Part shown: one piece after another, positions 1 through 6,688 of the stretch
Layout of the letters: the number at the start of each line of letters is the position of its first letter
Position numbering within the stretch: position 1 is the first letter of the stretch
Assembly: GCF_042682745.1 (NCBI RefSeq)
Contig: NZ_JBHUIO010000002.1
Location: 620,001-684,000 of the forward strand
DNA: 64,000 bases
Direction: 5' to 3'
DNA from: Tumebacillus_A lipolyticus
GTDB lineage: Bacteria; Bacillota; Bacilli; Tumebacillales; Tumebacillaceae
Translations under genes and position numbers: made by a program
The notes under the pieces: model-generated
What the model saw: only the letters and a program-made list of their open reading frames with translations
Database searches by the model: none
What the model was told of the DNA's origin: nothing

Positions 1-20
1 GCCGATCGCAAGGGACCTGT

Positions 21-1532
21 CTAATTCGGCTGACGATCTTTATCCTGTGGTTTGACGATCTCCGGGCGCTGGTTTTTGTACTGCATCGGCGTGCGAACGA
101 GGATCTCCCACATCGCCTTGACATTGAGCGGCACGAGCGGCCAGAGATAGGGTCGCGTGATCGATTTGGTGCGCATGAGCAACACAAACCACAGCACGAT
201 GGCGCCGACGAGCCCATACCAATCGAGAAAGGCGACCGCCAAGATGAAAAACAGCCGGGTCAGCCGGTTGGCCATCGCCAACTCGTAACTCGGCGTCGAG
301 AACATGCCGATCGCAGCCACCGCCATGTAGAGGATCGACTCGGGCGAGAACAGCCCGACGCTGACCGCTATATCGCCGATCAGCACCGCTGCGATCAAGC
401 CCATCGCGGTCGCGAGCGGTGTCGGCGTGTGAATCGCAGCCATTCGCATCATGTCGATCCCGACATCTGCGAGCAGAAACTGCAGGATGATCGGAATCGC
501 CCCCACATCATCCGGCCCCAAAAAGGCGAACGATTCGGGAAGCCATTCGCGGTGGATCAGCGTAAACAAGATCCACAGGGGAATCAGAAAAATCGACACA
601 AAGATGCCGATGAACCGCACCCAGCGAATGTAGGCACCGACCGCCGGGTTTTCCCGAAACTCCTCCGCGTGCTGCACATGGTGAAAGACGGTCGTCGGCG
701 TGATCATCACGCTCGGAGAAGTGTCCACATAGATCAGCACATGCCCTTCCAGCAGGTGGTTGGCTGCCACATCGGGACGCTCCGTATAGCGGATGACCGG
801 ATACGGGTTCCAGTTGTTGCGCTTGGTCAACCATTCTTCGACCGACTTCTCCGCCATCGGCAACCCGTCGACGTCGATCTTTTCCAAGCGGGTCTTGATC
901 TCGCGCACCAGCTCCTCATCGGCCACATCCTGCAGGTAGGCGACGCAGACGTCCGTCTTCGAACGCTTGCCGATCTGCATCGTCTCCATGCGCAGCCGCG
1001 GGTCGCGGATTCTGCGCCTTGTCAGCACGGTGTTCTGCACGAGCGTCTCAACAAATCCATCGCGCGAGCCGCGCACGACGCGCTCCAGCTCCGGCTCTTG
1101 TGGCGTTCGCGCCGGATAGCTGCGCGCATCGACGATCAGCGCCTCCTCATAGCCGTCGATCAAGATCGCCGTCTGACCGGACAGGATGGCGGTGATGATC
1201 GTGTTGGTCTTGCTCTGCTTTTCCACTTGTGTGTGCGTGAGATAGGTCTGGATCAGCTTTTCCAGCGTATCGACCGCCAGCTTCTCCCGCTTTATGGTCG
1301 CAAGCAGGCGCAAGATATCGTCTAAGATCCCATCTTTGATAAACCCGTTGACGTAGAGCAGACAAAAATCGTGACCAGCAAACTGCATCTCCCGCTTGAT
1401 CATGTCGTAGCTCTCGCCGATGCCGAGCACCTTGTCAAAAAACTTCAGATTCTCCGCCAACTTTTTCTCCAGTTGCAAATCCTGATCGGCCGGTGGGATA
1501 TCAGTGTTCGTCATGATTCGCGGCATGCTCAT
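21..1532 (-). CDS. spoVAF: SpoVAF, GerA-family spore membrane protein
   Basis: This is a GerA/SpoVAF-type spore germination protein of about 503 aa, close to the usual ~490 aa. The N-terminal ~300 residues are soluble and include the family-typical stretch KRSKTDVCVAYLQDVAD. The C-terminal part has several hydrophobic helices (for example IRWVRFIGIFVSIFLIPLWI and FFILAVAFLDWYGLVGAIV), as expected for an inner spore membrane protein. It is the last gene of the spoVA operon and overlaps the end of spoVAEA by about 30 bp, which suggests translational coupling. I chose the ATG at 1532 because a GGAG lies 5 nt upstream; the ATGs at 1526 and 1514 are alternatives. From family knowledge, SpoVAF works with the SpoVA dipicolinate channel and modulates germination. 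Its terminator would lie beyond position 1. Confidence 0.93.
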   Translation of the reverse strand: MSMPRIMTNTDIPPADQDLQLEKKLAENLKFFDKVLGIGESYDMIKREMQFAGHDFCLLYVNGFIKDGILDDILRLLATIKREKLAVDTLEKLIQTYLTHTQVEKQSKTNTIITAILSGQTAILIDGYEEALIVDARSYPARTPQEPELERVVRGSRDGFVETLVQNTVLTRRRIRDPRLRMETMQIGKRSKTDVCVAYLQDVADEELVREIKTRLEKIDVDGLPMAEKSVEEWLTKRNNWNPYPVIRYTERPDVAANHLLEGHVLIYVDTSPSVMITPTTVFHHVQHAEEFRENPAVGAYIRWVRFIGIFVSIFLIPLWILFTLIHREWLPESFAFLGPDDVGAIPIILQFLLADVGIDMMRMAAIHTPTPLATAMGLIAAVLIGDIAVSVGLFSPESILYMAVAAIGMFSTPSYELAMANRLTRLFFILAVAFLDWYGLVGAIVLWFVLLMRTKSITRPYLWPLVPLNVKAMWEILVRTPMQYKNQRPEIVKPQDKDRQPN

Positions 1533-2091
1533 ATCCACTCCGTTTCATGATTTCTAAGATGGCCGCCTTGGTGATCGGGGCTCCTTTCAAAAAGTGATCC
1601 TTTCCCTGCATCTTGCCGATATCCCCAACGCCGATGATCATCGGGACATCGCAGTTGGAGAGCACATCGACCGTATCGCCATAGACCACTTTTTCCCCAT
1701 CGTGAGCGGGCAGACCATCCTTGTCCACCGCTTCCTCGACCTTGCGACAGTTCTGATCGATCGAAAAGTCGACCTGCACGCCATCGACCATCGGCGTGTT
1801 CGATGCGACGGCGATCGCGCCGAGCACATCGATTCCCGGGTGGTTCACCACATGTTCCAGCGCCTGTTCTCCGTAACCAAAGTCTCCGTTGCCATTATCA
1901 TCAAACATGACCAACACCGGATCATGCTTCGCATGCTGAATCAGCTTGACCAGCTGTTCACCATTTAGCGGGCTCGGGTTGCCAGAAGAGCGCGAGATCA
2001 CGCGGCAGCCGACTTCGGCCGCCACCTTCTCGACCGCTCTTCTCGCAACTTGGTCACCATCTGTGATCAGTATGACCTTTCGCTTCCCCAT
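1501..2091 (-). CDS. spoVAEA: SpoVAEA, stage V sporulation protein AE (soluble)
   Basis: A 196-aa soluble protein without membrane segments that matches the SpoVAEA family. It begins MGKRKVILITDGDQVARRAV and has the conserved pieces SRSSGNPSP, MFDDNGNGDFGYGE and VASNTPMVDGVQVDFSID. The frame stays open upstream to 2256, but that stretch is basic and Ser/Arg-rich and belongs to antisense spoVAEB sequence, so the ATG at 2091 is preferred. It lies 10 bp after spoVAEB and overlaps spoVAF. In B. subtilis the homologue is part of the SpoVA group that moves Ca-dipicolinic acid into the forespore and out during germination. Its own biochemical role is not known. Confidence 0.93.
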   Translation of the reverse strand: MGKRKVILITDGDQVARRAVEKVAAEVGCRVISRSSGNPSPLNGEQLVKLIQHAKHDPVLVMFDDNGNGDFGYGEQALEHVVNHPGIDVLGAIAVASNTPMVDGVQVDFSIDQNCRKVEEAVDKDGLPAHDGEKVVYGDTVDVLSNCDVPMIIGVGDIGKMQGKDHFLKGAPITKAAILEIMKRSGYEHAANHDEH

Positions 2092-2101
2092 ATCAGATCG
2101 C

Positions 2102-2458
2102 TCACCCCTTCGGTTTAAACAAGAGTGCTGCAAAAAAGGAAAAGACGATCGCCGCCGACACACCTGCCGATGTGACTTCGAAAATACCAGTGATGATGCC
2201 GACGATCCCATGCTGCTCCGCCTCGGCCATCGCGCCGTGCACCAGTGCATTGCCAAACGAAGTGATCGGGATCGACGCTCCCGCTCCGGCCAGCTCGATC
2301 AGCGGCTCATACAGTCCAAAGCCATCGAGAACCGCCCCCAAGACGACGAGCGCGCTCATCGCGTGTGCAGGTGTGAGATTGGTCAGATCGATCAACAGCT
2401 GTCCGACCACACAGATCAGACCCCCGATCAAAAAAGCGTAGAAAAAGGTCATATCCAT
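2102..2458 (-). CDS. spoVAEB: SpoVAEB, membrane subunit of the spore dipicolinate channel
   Basis: A 118-aa protein with three to four hydrophobic helices that belongs to the SpoVAC/SpoVAEB family. Diagnostic pieces are FYAFLIGGLICVVGQLLIDLT near the start, VLGAVLDGFGLYEPL in the middle and AGAGASIPITSFGNALVHGA after it. It is a clear paralogue of SpoVAC (3506-3964), which has AGAGSAVPVTGFANAMASA at the equivalent place. The ATG at 2458 gives the usual ~116-aa length; the open frame extends to 2560 but overlaps spoVAD. The start lies 1 bp from the spoVAD stop codon. Known role of the family: integral membrane part of the Ca-dipicolinate channel in the inner spore membrane. Confidence 0.93.
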   Translation of the reverse strand: MDMTFFYAFLIGGLICVVGQLLIDLTNLTPAHAMSALVVLGAVLDGFGLYEPLIELAGAGASIPITSFGNALVHGAMAEAEQHGIVGIITGIFEVTSAGVSAAIVFSFFAALLFKPKG

Positions 2459-2459
2459 C

Positions 2460-3479
2460 TTAGTCCCACCGCCCTCTCTCGATGACGACCGCATGGGCGA
2501 CACATGGGATCGACTCCCCTTGCTGCGTGGAAAGCGGGGAGAGCAGAGCTCCTGTCGCACAGATCAGCATGCGGTTGAGCTCGCCTCGCTCCATGCGCTT
2601 CAGCAGATGTCCATAGGTGACGACCGCGCAGCAAGCGCAGCCGCTCCCGCCAGAGAACACTTCCTCCTGATCGGGATCGAAGATCAGAATCCCACAGTCT
2701 TTGAACAGGTCGCCGAGAAACAGCCCCGCTTTTTGCTCCAGCAGCTCCGCTGCGATCTTGTGACCGATCCGCGCCAGATCACCGGTGACGATCAGATCGT
2801 ACTCCTCCGGCTTCCGACCGGTGTCCTTCAGATGTTGAGCGATCGTATCGACAGCTGCCGGCGCCATCGCCGGCCCCATCTCAAACGGCGACTTCACGCC
2901 CAGATCGACCACCTGCCCGATCGTGGCGTGGGTGATGCGCGGCCCCTCGCCCGCCTTGCCGACGATCGCCGCTCCCGACCCGGTGACCGTACACTGCGCC
3001 GAGAGCGGCTTCTGCCCTCCGTACTCGGTCGGGTAACGGAATTGCCGCTCCGCCGTCGAATGATGGGAAGCGGTGCTCGCCAGCGCATAGTTGGCATACC
3101 CCGCATCGACAGTCATCGCCGCCAGCGCCAGCGACTCCATCGAGGTCGAGCAAGCGCCAAACAGCCCGATGAAAGGAGTTGCCAAAGTGCGAGCAGCAAA
3201 GCCGGATGTGACGATCTGATTGAGCAGATCGCCCGCATAGAAGATGTCGATCTGATCCGCCTTCAGGTGCGCTTTGCTCAGCGCCGTCTCGCACGCTTCT
3301 TCCATCAAACGCCGCTCCGCCTTCTCCCACGAACCCTGCCCGAGATAGCTGTCCTGGTGCACCATATCAAAATCATGCCCGAGCGGACCTTGCCCTTCCT
3401 TCGGGCCGACGACCGTGCCCGTCGAGATCAAGACGGGCTGTGACGCAAACTCCCACGTCTGCTTCCCGATCAAGCCCAT
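2460..3479 (-). CDS. spoVAD: SpoVAD, dipicolinate-binding thiolase-fold protein
   Basis: A 339-aa protein that matches SpoVAD over its whole length. It starts MGLIGKQTWEFASQPVLIST and contains FAGDLLNQ-type sequence (DIFYAGDLLNQIV), a cysteine-centred FGACSTSMESLALAAMTVDAG thiolase-like nucleophile region, and ending segments GSGCACCAVVTYGHLLKRME and ATGALLSPLSTQQGESIPCVAHAVVIE. SpoVAD has a thiolase/ketosynthase fold but acts as the dipicolinic-acid-binding component of the SpoVA channel rather than as an enzyme. An AAAGGAGG ribosome-binding site sits just upstream of the ATG. It lies between spoVAC (26 bp gap) and spoVAEB. Confidence 0.96.
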   Translation of the reverse strand: MGLIGKQTWEFASQPVLISTGTVVGPKEGQGPLGHDFDMVHQDSYLGQGSWEKAERRLMEEACETALSKAHLKADQIDIFYAGDLLNQIVTSGFAARTLATPFIGLFGACSTSMESLALAAMTVDAGYANYALASTASHHSTAERQFRYPTEYGGQKPLSAQCTVTGSGAAIVGKAGEGPRITHATIGQVVDLGVKSPFEMGPAMAPAAVDTIAQHLKDTGRKPEEYDLIVTGDLARIGHKIAAELLEQKAGLFLGDLFKDCGILIFDPDQEEVFSGGSGCACCAVVTYGHLLKRMERGELNRMLICATGALLSPLSTQQGESIPCVAHAVVIERGRWD

Positions 3480-3505
3480 GAGCGACTCACCTCCTTTGAC
3501 TAGGA

Positions 3506-3964
3506 TCAGATCACCATCTTGATGATCTGCTTGACGAGGGCGATGACAAAGGCGGACACCACGCCGAACACGATCACCGGGCCTGCGACTTTAAACATCT
3601 GTCCGCCGACCCCGAGCACGATCCCTTCGCTTCTGTGCTCGATCGCAGCCGAAGCCATCGCGTTCGCAAATCCGGTGACCGGGACAGCCGAACCTGCACC
3701 CGCCCATTGTCCGATCCGATCATATACGCCAAAACCTGTGAGCAGCACGGAGAGAAAGACCATCACCGCAACGGTCGGATTGCCGGCCGACTTTTGATCG
3801 AAATCAAAGAAGTGGATAAAAAATTTTTGTACAAACTGCCCGAGCAAACAGATCGCGCCCCCGACCAAAAAAGCGCGAACCGAGTTGGAAAACACAGGGC
3901 GCTTGGGCAAATGCTTCTGTGTGATCCGTTTATATTCAAGCTTCTCTTTGGGACCCTGTTGCAT
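3506..3964 (-). CDS. spoVAC: SpoVAC, membrane subunit of the spore dipicolinate channel
   Basis: A 152-aa membrane protein of the SpoVAC family, which is normally ~150 aa. A basic N-terminus (KEKLEYKRITQKHLPKRPVF) is followed by hydrophobic helices around AFLVGGAICLLGQF, VAVMVFLSVLLTGFGVYD and GPVIVFGVVSAFVIALVKQI. It is the first gene of the spoVA operon here, because a terminator (4041-4072) and a sigma-G-like promoter (4008-4038) lie upstream. The usual preceding genes spoVAA and spoVAB are missing. In B. subtilis SpoVAC acts as a mechanosensitive part of the Ca-dipicolinate channel. The ribosome-binding site is GAGGAGGGG, about 8 nt before the ATG. Confidence 0.95.
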   Translation of the reverse strand: MQQGPKEKLEYKRITQKHLPKRPVFSNSVRAFLVGGAICLLGQFVQKFFIHFFDFDQKSAGNPTVAVMVFLSVLLTGFGVYDRIGQWAGAGSAVPVTGFANAMASAAIEHRSEGIVLGVGGQMFKVAGPVIVFGVVSAFVIALVKQIIKMVI

Positions 3965-4007
3965 CGCTCAACCCCTCCTCGTTGACGATTCCTTCCTACC
4001 GTAGTCC

Positions 4008-4038
4008 TATTCTGCCAACCGAAAGCCTGCGCTATGAA
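4008..4038 (-). promoter_or_regulatory. Candidate sigma-G/sigma-F promoter of spoVAC-VAF
   Basis: On the minus strand TTCATA is followed by exactly 18 nt and then CAGAATA. The forespore consensus is GHATR-N18-CATHMTA, so this matches 4 of 5 and 6 of 7 positions. It starts about 45 nt before the spoVAC ATG and sits downstream of a terminator, so it would let spoVA be transcribed separately from spoIIA-sigF. The motif match is seen; the sigma assignment is inferred. Confidence 0.5.
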
Positions 4039-4040
4039 CG

Positions 4041-4072
4041 AAAAAACAGGCACCTTTACCAGAAGGTGCCTG
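4041..4072 (-). terminator. Terminator of the spoIIA-sigF operon
   Basis: CAGGCACCTT (4047-4056) pairs perfectly with AAGGTGCCTG (4063-4072) around a 6-nt loop. On the minus strand it is followed by a run of T (4041-4046). It lies 7 bp after the stop of the 44-aa gene and separates spoIIA-sigF from spoVA. Confidence 0.85.
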
Positions 4073-4078
4073 CCGCTT

Positions 4079-4213
4079 TCATACGCGTTTTGCGTTTGTG
4101 ATCCGCTCGTATTTGATCGCCGTCTGTTCCCACCAGACATACCCGCCCGCACTGACGGCGAGCAGGGCCAACAGGACAGCAACCCACAGCACTCTGCGCT
4201 TGGTCGTTCTCAA
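4079..4213 (-). CDS. Small single-pass membrane protein after sigF
   Basis: A 44-aa protein with a TTG start 9 nt after a strong AGGAGG. It reads MRTTKRRVLWVAVLLALLAV and continues SAGGYVWWEQTAIKYERITNAKRV. The N-terminus is basic, followed by one hydrophobic helix of about 18 residues and a short polar tail, so the likely topology is N-in, C-out. It follows sigF by 62 bp and precedes the operon terminator, so it should be co-transcribed with spoIIAA-spoIIAB-sigF. I do not recognise a family. The start and reading frame rest on the ribosome-binding site and hydrophobic pattern only. Confidence 0.55.
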   Translation of the reverse strand: MRTTKRRVLWVAVLLALLAVSAGGYVWWEQTAIKYERITNAKRV

Positions 4214-4275
4214 CTTGTCCACCCTCCTATCACCTCGCCGTTGCCTTTCGATAGTATGGGGCAGAATTGCAGAAC

Positions 4276-5025
4276 TTAACCCAGTTGTTCGCGAATGATC
4301 TGCAGAATCTTTTTCTCCAGACGAGATACCTGCACCTGCGAGATGCCGAGCACTTCGGCGACCTCCGCCTGCGTCTTGTCCCGGAAGAAGCGCATAAAGA
4401 CGATCAAGCGCTCCCGTTCGGGCAGTCGAGCCAGCGCGTCGTGCAACGCCAGCTTATCAAACCATTTGTTTTGCGACTCATCGGAGATCTGATCCATCAG
4501 ATAGATCGGGTCGCCATCATTTTCGAAGACTGTCTCGTGGATCGAAGCGGGTTGCCGCATCGATTCGAGCGCAAAGACCACCTCGGTCGCTTCCATGCCC
4601 ATCGCTTCTGCCACCTCATTGATATGTGGCTGGCGGTTGAGCTTCTTGGCAAGCTCGTCGCGAGTGCGACGCACCTGCCGCGCTGTCTCCTTCAGCGAGC
4701 GAGACACTTTGACTGTCGAATCATCGCGCAAGAAGCGTTGAATCTCCCCGATGATCATCGGCACCGCATAGGTGGAAAAGCGCACATCGTACGAAAGATC
4801 GAACTTGTCGATCGCCTTCATCAGACCGATGCACCCGATCTGAAACAGATCGTCCGCTTCGTAGCCGCGATTGAGAAAGCGCTGGACAACCGACCAGACG
4901 AGGCGCTGGTTGGAGACGATCAGCGCCTCGCGGGCATCATCATCGCCAGATTGCGAGCTTGCGATCAGACCTTTGACCTGCTCGTCCGTATACTTTTGGT
5001 GCGGGGCAGTTTTTTCCATCGCCAT
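4276..5025 (-). CDS. sigF: RNA polymerase sporulation sigma factor SigF
   Basis: A 249-aa sigma-70-family factor of the SigF/SigG/SigB type. Region 2 is visible as LVWSVVQRFLNRGYEADDLFQIGCIGLMKAIDKFD and FSTYAVPMIIGEIQRFLRDD. Region 3 is SLKETARQVRRTRDELAKKL, and region 4 is LPERERLIVFMRFFRDKTQAEVAEVLGISQVQVSRLEK. It is the third gene of spoIIAA-spoIIAB-sigF, which fixes its identity as the first forespore-specific sigma factor, held inactive by SpoIIAB. The ATG at 5025 follows AGGAGA at 7 nt spacing. The gap to spoIIAB is 11 bp. Confidence 0.97.
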   Translation of the reverse strand: MAMEKTAPHQKYTDEQVKGLIASSQSGDDDAREALIVSNQRLVWSVVQRFLNRGYEADDLFQIGCIGLMKAIDKFDLSYDVRFSTYAVPMIIGEIQRFLRDDSTVKVSRSLKETARQVRRTRDELAKKLNRQPHINEVAEAMGMEATEVVFALESMRQPASIHETVFENDGDPIYLMDQISDESQNKWFDKLALHDALARLPERERLIVFMRFFRDKTQAEVAEVLGISQVQVSRLEKKILQIIREQLG

Positions 5026-5036
5026 CCTGCTCTCTC

Positions 5037-5474
5037 CTAGTGGCTGGCGACAGAAGGACTTTTCAGACGCTTGACCAGCCTTACTCGGGTGCCCACTCCG
5101 GGTTGGCTCATCACTTCGATCGCATCCATGAAGTTCTCCATGATCGTAAAGCCCATGCCTGATCGCTCCAGCTCCGGCTTGGAGGTGAACAGCGGTTGGC
5201 GCGCCTCTTCCACATCTTCGATCCCGCGCCCGCTGTCCTCGATCACAAGCTCGATCGTCCCGTCGATGATCTTGCAGGAGATCGAGACCTGTCCGTCCTG
5301 CTCCTCATAGCCGTGGATGATCGCGTTGGTCACCGCTTCGGAGACGACCGTCTTGATCTCCGTCAACTCCTCAAGCGTCGGGTCGAGCTGCGAAACGAAC
5401 GCTGCGACAGACACGCGCGCAAACGATTCATTTTCTGATCGAGACGCAAACTTCAGCTCCATGAAGTTTTGCAT
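5037..5474 (-). CDS. spoIIAB: Anti-sigma-F factor and kinase SpoIIAB
   Basis: A 145-aa GHKL-type ATPase. The N-box is VSEAVTNAIIHGYE and the G1 box is EDSGRGIEDVEEARQPLFTS, followed by ERSGMGFTIMENFMD. These are the ATP-binding elements of anti-sigma kinases. It binds and inhibits SigF and phosphorylates SpoIIAA on serine. The ATG directly follows the TAA of spoIIAA, so the two are translationally coupled, and sigF follows 11 bp later. Length equals the B. subtilis protein (146 aa). Confidence 0.97.
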   Translation of the reverse strand: MQNFMELKFASRSENESFARVSVAAFVSQLDPTLEELTEIKTVVSEAVTNAIIHGYEEQDGQVSISCKIIDGTIELVIEDSGRGIEDVEEARQPLFTSKPELERSGMGFTIMENFMDAIEVMSQPGVGTRVRLVKRLKSPSVASH

Positions 5475-5822
5475 TTACGCCACCCCCGTCTCGGCCAGCG
5501 CCTGCGATTCGGTCGGGTAGATGCGCAAAATCTTCAGCATCCCGGAAAGTTCAAACAGCTTTTTCAGTTGATCGTTCACCGAGCAGAGCGCCATGCGCCC
5601 TCCTGCTTGCGTCACCCGCTTGTAACGCCCCAAGATCACGCCCAGACCGGAGGAATCCATAAAGCTCAGCTGCTCTAGGTTCAAGATCAGGTTTTCTGTC
5701 GCACTGCGATCAAGTTCTGACTCTACCTGACGGCGCACCATTTCTGCTGTATGATGGTCAAGCTCACCCGCCATCCGCACGATCAGGGTGACACCTTGAA
5801 CTTCTGTGGAGATCTGCATCAT
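5475..5822 (-). CDS. spoIIAA: Anti-anti-sigma factor SpoIIAA
   Basis: A 115-aa STAS-domain protein beginning MMQISTEVQGVTLIVRMAGE. The phosphorylatable serine lies in LEQLSFMDSSGLGVILGRYK. When SpoIIE dephosphorylates it, SpoIIAA captures SpoIIAB and frees SigF. The frame is open upstream to 6005 but without any relation to the family. The ATG at 5822 follows AAGGAGG at about 10 nt spacing and gives the usual ~117-aa length. It is the first gene of the operon. A sigma-H-like promoter with a Spo0A box lies upstream. Confidence 0.96.
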   Translation of the reverse strand: MMQISTEVQGVTLIVRMAGELDHHTAEMVRRQVESELDRSATENLILNLEQLSFMDSSGLGVILGRYKRVTQAGGRMALCSVNDQLKKLFELSGMLKILRIYPTESQALAETGVA

Positions 5823-5865
5823 CTCGTACCTGCCTCCTTGAGGAAGAAATTGCTGTCTAGCCCCT

Positions 5866-5905
5866 ATTTCTACCGAGGTCAAACCGATTCCTGCCCCTCG
5901 ACAAA
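5866..5905 (-). promoter_or_regulatory. Candidate sigma-H promoter and Spo0A box of spoIIA
   Basis: On the minus strand TTTGTCGAG (5897-5905) matches the Spo0A box TTTGTCGAA at 8 of 9 positions. It is followed by AGGAATC (5886-5892), which resembles a sigma-H -35, and GAAAT (5866-5870), which resembles a -10 GAAT. The arrangement parallels the B. subtilis spoIIA promoter, which is known to be sigma-H and Spo0A dependent. The assignment is by analogy. Confidence 0.45.
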
Positions 5906-6003
5906 ACAACTGTTTAATCGTGAAAAGAAGCCATTTTTCGCGAGGTTCGGGGCGGTGAAATAGGAAACGGCCCACCCTGATTCCCCTCTTCCAGCCCACC
6001 AGC

Positions 6004-6026
6004 ATTCACGAATTGCATTCATGAAT
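6004..6026. repeat. 23-bp near-perfect palindrome between spoIIAA and the thioredoxin gene
   Basis: ATTCACGAAT (6004-6013) and ATTCATGAAT (6017-6026) are inverted copies with one mismatch around a TGC centre. It lies 180 bp upstream of spoIIAA and 49 bp after the stop of the thioredoxin-like gene. There is no T-run on either side, so it is not an obvious terminator. It could be a regulator site; I do not recognise it. The rest of the 252-bp intergenic region holds only the spoIIA promoter. Confidence 0.4.
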
Positions 6027-6074
6027 TACCATTGTGGTCAAAGCGAGAGCGAAATAAACGATGGACCGTTTTTC

Positions 6075-6617
6075 TTAGCGCAATTTAGGAAGCACACTCT
6101 GGAAGAGCCTGTCGATCGCTTCATTGGAGAGCGGGCCCTGCACCCGCTGAACCACCCGCCCCTGCGCATCGAGCAAAACGGAGGTCGGGATGACGAGCAC
6201 CTGATATTGATCGGCCACTTTGCCTTCCAGATCGAGCACATTTGGATAGCCAACTTTAAACTTCTTGAGAAAAGCTTGCGAAACGGACGGTGCGTCTCGG
6301 TCGGCCAGATTGACGCCGAAAAACTGCACCTTGTCCTGATACAGATGGGACGATTCAACCAGGTCTTTCATCTCCATCCGGCAAGGCGTACACCATGAAG
6401 CCCAAAAGTTGAGCAGCACCGGCTTGCCGCGAAAATCGCGCAACCTGTGCGAATTGCCGCGATGATCGAGCAGCTCGAAGTCGGGAGCGATCTCTCCTGC
6501 CCACAGCCCGACCCGCGCGAACTCTCCGTCTGCCAGTGCGAGGGGCGACAGGCTGATCAGCAAGAGCGATGCGATCGCAAAGATCAAAAAACTGGCGAGC
6601 TTCCAACGATTCCCCAC
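6075..6617 (-). CDS. ResA/TlpA-like membrane-anchored thiol-disulfide oxidoreductase
   Basis: About 180 aa. An N-terminal signal anchor (KLASFLIFAIASLLLISLSPLALA) precedes an AhpC/TSA-thioredoxin domain. The entry motif GEIAPDFELLDHRGNSHRL and the active site NFWASWCTPCRMEM (WCxPC) are typical of ResA/TlpA proteins, as is the cis-proline region VLVIPTSVLLD. It should act outside the membrane, reducing disulfides, for example in cytochrome c maturation. No cytochrome maturation genes are nearby, so the partner is unknown. I prefer the GTG at 6617, 6 nt after AAAGGAAGG, over the ATG at 6623, which is too close. An alanine-predicted signal peptidase site (LALADG) leaves open that it is secreted rather than anchored. 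Confidence 0.88.
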   Translation of the reverse strand: MGNRWKLASFLIFAIASLLLISLSPLALADGEFARVGLWAGEIAPDFELLDHRGNSHRLRDFRGKPVLLNFWASWCTPCRMEMKDLVESSHLYQDKVQFFGVNLADRDAPSVSQAFLKKFKVGYPNVLDLEGKVADQYQVLVIPTSVLLDAQGRVVQRVQGPLSNEAIDRLFQSVLPKLR

Positions 6618-6688
6618 AAGCATCCTTCCTTTCCGCCTTCTACCAGAAAGGATGCCCCACCGAGCAAAATCGAACTCCTCGGTCGCGC

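Noticed and set aside
21..1532. GerAA-type germinant receptor subunit rather than SpoVAF.
   Set aside because: The gene is in the spoVA operon after spoVAEA, with no gerAB or gerAC partners.
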